49,160 bases of DNA from an uncultured Nitrosomonadaceae bacterium (GTDB lineage Bacteria; Pseudomonadota; Gammaproteobacteria; Burkholderiales; Nitrosomonadaceae), in the NCBI GenBank assembly GCA_905612245.1, contig CAJQRL010000003.1, positions 1 to 49,160 on the forward strand. The letters run 5' to 3'. Shown here piece by piece: positions 46,729 through 49,160 of the stretch; the first letter of the stretch is position 1; each line of letters begins with the position of its first letter. The notes under the pieces were generated by a model. That model was not told the DNA's origin. It saw only the letters and a program-made list of their open reading frames with translations, and did not search any database. The translations under genes were made by a program, and so were the position numbers.

Positions 46729-48261
46729 ATGAAAGACCATTTGATAATTTTTGATACAACCCTGCGCGATGGCGAGCAGAGTCCCGGCGCGTCTATGACC
46801 CAGGAAGAGAAGGTTCGTATTGCACGACAATTAGAACGTATGCATGTTGATATCATTGAGGCCGGGTTTCCAGCAGCCTCCAACGGGGACTTTGAAGCGG
46901 TAAAAGCAGTAGCTAACACTATTAAAGATAGTACTGTATGTGGACTAGCTCGTGCTATTAAAGGTGATATCGATCGTGCCGGTGAGGCCTTAAAGAATGC
47001 GAATTCAGCACGCATCCATACCTTTATTGCCACTTCGCCAGTTCATATGGAGAAAAAACTACGTATGTCTCCTGATCAGGTATTTGAGCAAGCCGTTAAG
47101 GCTGTGAAATGGGCGCGCGAATATACAGATAATGTAGAATTCTCACCTGAAGATGCAGGACGCTCAAATATTGATTTTCTTTGCCGTATATTAGAAGCAG
47201 TTATTGAAGCGGGAGCAACCACCCTTAATATTCCTGATACTGTTGGTTACACAATGCCAGAACAATTTGGCAAGCTCGTACAAACTCTGCGTAAACGCAT
47301 ACCTAATTCTGACAAAGCAATATTCTCAGTACACTGTCACAATGATTTAGGCCTGGCAGTCGCCAATTCATTATCCGCGGTAATGAACGGTGCGCGACAA
47401 GTTGAATGTACTATTAATGGTTTAGGAGAGCGTGCGGGCAACGCATCTCTTGAGGAAATCGTTATGGCAGTTCGTACTCGTCAGGATCTATTTCCTTGTG
47501 AGACACTTATAGATGCTACTCAAATCGTGCCAGCAAGCAAACTCGTTTCAGGTATTACTGGGTTTCCAGTACAACCTAATAAAGCTATCGTCGGAGCAAA
47601 TGCATTTGCACATGAAGCGGGAATTCATCAAGATGGCGTTCTGAAACACCGTGAAACATACGAAATCATGCGTGCCGAAGATGTTGGATGGGGAGCTAAT
47701 AAATTATCGCTTGGAAAACATTCTGGACGAAATGCATTCCGTAACCGTTTGACAGAGCTTGGTATCGAATTGGAGTCGGAAGAAATACTTAATGCCACAT
47801 TTATCCGTTTCAAAGAACTAGCTGATAAGAAGCATGATATTTTCGATGAAGATTTACATGCGCTAGTTTCGGATGAAACCATGAGCCTACAGGAGCATTA
47901 CAAGCTTCTATCTCTGACTGCACACAGTGAAACTGGTGAAACACCATATGCAAAAATAGTAATTGCTGAGGGGGGTAAGGAATTACGAGCAGAGTCAGAT
48001 GGTAGCGGGCCGGTGGATGCCACTTTCTGTGCAATTGAGAAAATTATTTCCAGTGGTACAGAACTACAATTGTACTCAGTAAATAATATTACTAGTGGCA
48101 CTGACTCGCAGGGTGAAGTAACCGTGCGATTACAAAAATCAGGACGCATCGTCAATGGCAATGGGTCAGATATTGATATTGTGACAGCCTCTGCAAAAGC
48201 TTATCTCAGTGCGCTCAATAAACTACATAGTAAGTTGGAAAGAGCACATCCCCAAGTATAG
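46729..48261 (+). CDS. leuA: 2-isopropylmalate synthase
   Basis: It condenses acetyl-CoA with 2-ketoisovalerate in the first committed step to leucine. The TIM-barrel catalytic domain has [16 protein letters not shown] at the start and [17 protein letters not shown] with the metal-binding histidines; [15 protein letters not shown]-type sequence follows (here [15 protein letters not shown]). The C-terminal ~120 residues form the leucine-binding regulatory domain. It has 510 residues, the usual length of the bacterial short form. AAGGA lies just before the ATG. It closes the ilvBHC-psd-pssA-leuA series and converges with proS. Confidence 0.96.
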   Translation: MKDHLIIFDTTLRDGEQSPGASMTQEEKVRIARQLERMHVDIIEAGFPAASNGDFEAVKAVANTIKDSTVCGLARAIKGDIDRAGEALKNANSARIHTFIATSPVHMEKKLRMSPDQVFEQAVKAVKWAREYTDNVEFSPEDAGRSNIDFLCRILEAVIEAGATTLNIPDTVGYTMPEQFGKLVQTLRKRIPNSDKAIFSVHCHNDLGLAVANSLSAVMNGARQVECTINGLGERAGNASLEEIVMAVRTRQDLFPCETLIDATQIVPASKLVSGITGFPVQPNKAIVGANAFAHEAGIHQDGVLKHRETYEIMRAEDVGWGANKLSLGKHSGRNAFRNRLTELGIELESEEILNATFIRFKELADKKHDIFDEDLHALVSDETMSLQEHYKLLSLTAHSETGETPYAKIVIAEGGKELRAESDGSGPVDATFCAIEKIISSGTELQLYSVNNITSGTDSQGEVTVRLQKSGRIVNGNGSDIDIVTASAKAYLSALNKLHSKLERAHPQV

Positions 48262-48354
48262 TAAACTCTTTAGTGATGTCCACCGCAATACTCTAATAAG
48301 ATAGAGCACTCTATTACTCATATAGCTATCATGGCTCATGATGAATAGGTCCAG

Positions 48355-49160
48355 CTATTCTGGGTATATTATTGATTTCATAAAATCAACAGTCCCCTGT
48401 AAGGGTATAACCTTATGTTTATCATCGCACCTACCTTTGTACTCAACATTTCCTTCTTTCAAACCACGCTCACCAATGACAATACGGTGGGGGATTCCAA
48501 TTAATTCCATATCAGCAAACATTACGCCCGGACGCTCGTTACGATCATCAAGTAACACTTCAATGCCAATAGCAGAAAGTTTTTCATATAACTTCTCCGC
48601 TTCAGCTTTTATCAATGCGCTCTTGTTCATTCCAATAGGTATAATTACAACTTGGAAAGGAGCCATTTCAAGTGGAAAAACAATCCCATGCTTATCATGC
48701 TTCTGTTCAATAGCTGCCGCTACGATACGTGATACGCCAATACCGTAGCACCCCATTTCCACAGGAACAGACTTTCCAGATTCATCTAAATAGCAAGCTT
48801 TCATTTCTTTGGAATACTCAGCATGTAACTTAAAAATATGCCCAACTTCAATTCCTCTGCAGATCTCAAGCTTACCCTTCCCGTCAGGAGATAAGTCGCC
48901 TGAAATTACATTGCGAATATCGAATACATGATCAGGCTCTTTCATATCCCGACCAAAATTAACGCCAGTGTAATGGTAACCTTCCTCATTTGAGCCACAA
49001 GTGAAATCGCTCATTTCCATTACTGATACGTCTGAAATAATGGTTAGCTCTGTACCAATTGGGCCTATACATCCCGTACGACAATTTATTTTATTAAAAA
49101 CTTCTTTCTCATTTGCCAGCCGAAAATCTTTTAATATTGGGATTTTTTTTGCTTTTAATT
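48355..49160 (-). CDS. proS: Prolyl-tRNA synthetase, 3' part only (runs off the window)
   Basis: The C-terminal 267 or so residues of a bacterial-type ProRS, which charges tRNA-Pro. The frame is open to the window edge, so the N-terminal catalytic half lies outside. Seen are part of the editing insertion ([13 protein letters not shown]), [22 protein letters not shown], class II motif 3 region [18 protein letters not shown], and the anticodon-binding domain beginning [11 protein letters not shown]. An internal ATG at 49020 is not the start. It converges with leuA, with 93 bases between stops. Confidence 0.95.
   Translation of the reverse strand, partial: LKAKKIPILKDFRLANEKEVFNKINCRTGCIGPIGTELTIISDVSVMEMSDFTCGSNEEGYHYTGVNFGRDMKEPDHVFDIRNVISGDLSPDGKGKLEICRGIEVGHIFKLHAEYSKEMKACYLDESGKSVPVEMGCYGIGVSRIVAAAIEQKHDKHGIVFPLEMAPFQVVIIPIGMNKSALIKAEAEKLYEKLSAIGIEVLLDDRNERPGVMFADMELIGIPHRIVIGERGLKEGNVEYKGRCDDKHKVIPLQGTVDFMKSIIYPE

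Overview
The window looks like the chromosome of a betaproteobacterium of the Nitrosomonadaceae type (an ammonia oxidiser such as Nitrosomonas). This is inferred from gene content and order: queA-tgt-yajC-secD-secF, nadK-recN next to hrcA, rpsO-pnp, ilvB-ilvH-ilvC-psd-pssA-leuA, a hopanoid cluster, a di-haem cytochrome c peroxidase, and moderately AT-rich DNA. No rRNA, CRISPR array or intact insertion sequence was seen. Five tRNA genes are present, all with an encoded CCA end.

Layout. 1-3300: remnant of an ECF sigma factor, a cation-efflux transporter, a cytochrome c peroxidase with a strong terminator, and two small envelope proteins. 3660-9560: a CAU tRNA (probably tRNA-Ile2), a ubiquinone-type flavin hydroxylase with dsbC, mltA, an unlisted 33-residue membrane peptide, crcB and recN. 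9581-20380: nadK (with recN), divergent hrcA, hemH, a DedA protein, the queA-tgt-yajC-secDF operon on the minus strand, and a porin that may be of foreign origin.

20625-25230 is an accessory island or its scar. It starts at tRNA-Leu(CAA). Directly downstream lie the C-terminal stub of a tyrosine integrase, a small island-type protein, a truncated secreted-protein start and a broken HsdS tail. Then come three overlapping sugar/glycosyltransferase genes (SDR epimerase, RfbH-like 3-dehydratase, DUF4422 protein) and a tiny lipoprotein. An 11-bp direct repeat brackets the segment. umuDC follows.

27351-37046 is a hopanoid locus on the plus strand: ispH (apparently starting at AUA), hpnH, hpnM, hpnN, an MlaA-type lipoprotein, shc and hpnG. 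Together they cover isoprenoid precursor supply, squalene cyclisation, C35 side-chain addition and processing, and a probable route carrying hopanoids from inner to outer membrane.

37196-49160: a Pro-Arg-His tRNA operon, dksA, a decayed duplicate of the pnp 3' end, pnp and rpsO, then the branched-chain amino acid/phospholipid operon ending in leuA. The 3' part of proS is cut by the window edge.

Most of the window is ordinary core genome. The points most worth following are the AUA start of ispH, the hopanoid transport genes, the tRNA-Leu island with its RfbH-like enzyme and gene remnants, the pnp tail duplication, and two genes with -10 boxes six bases from their start codons.
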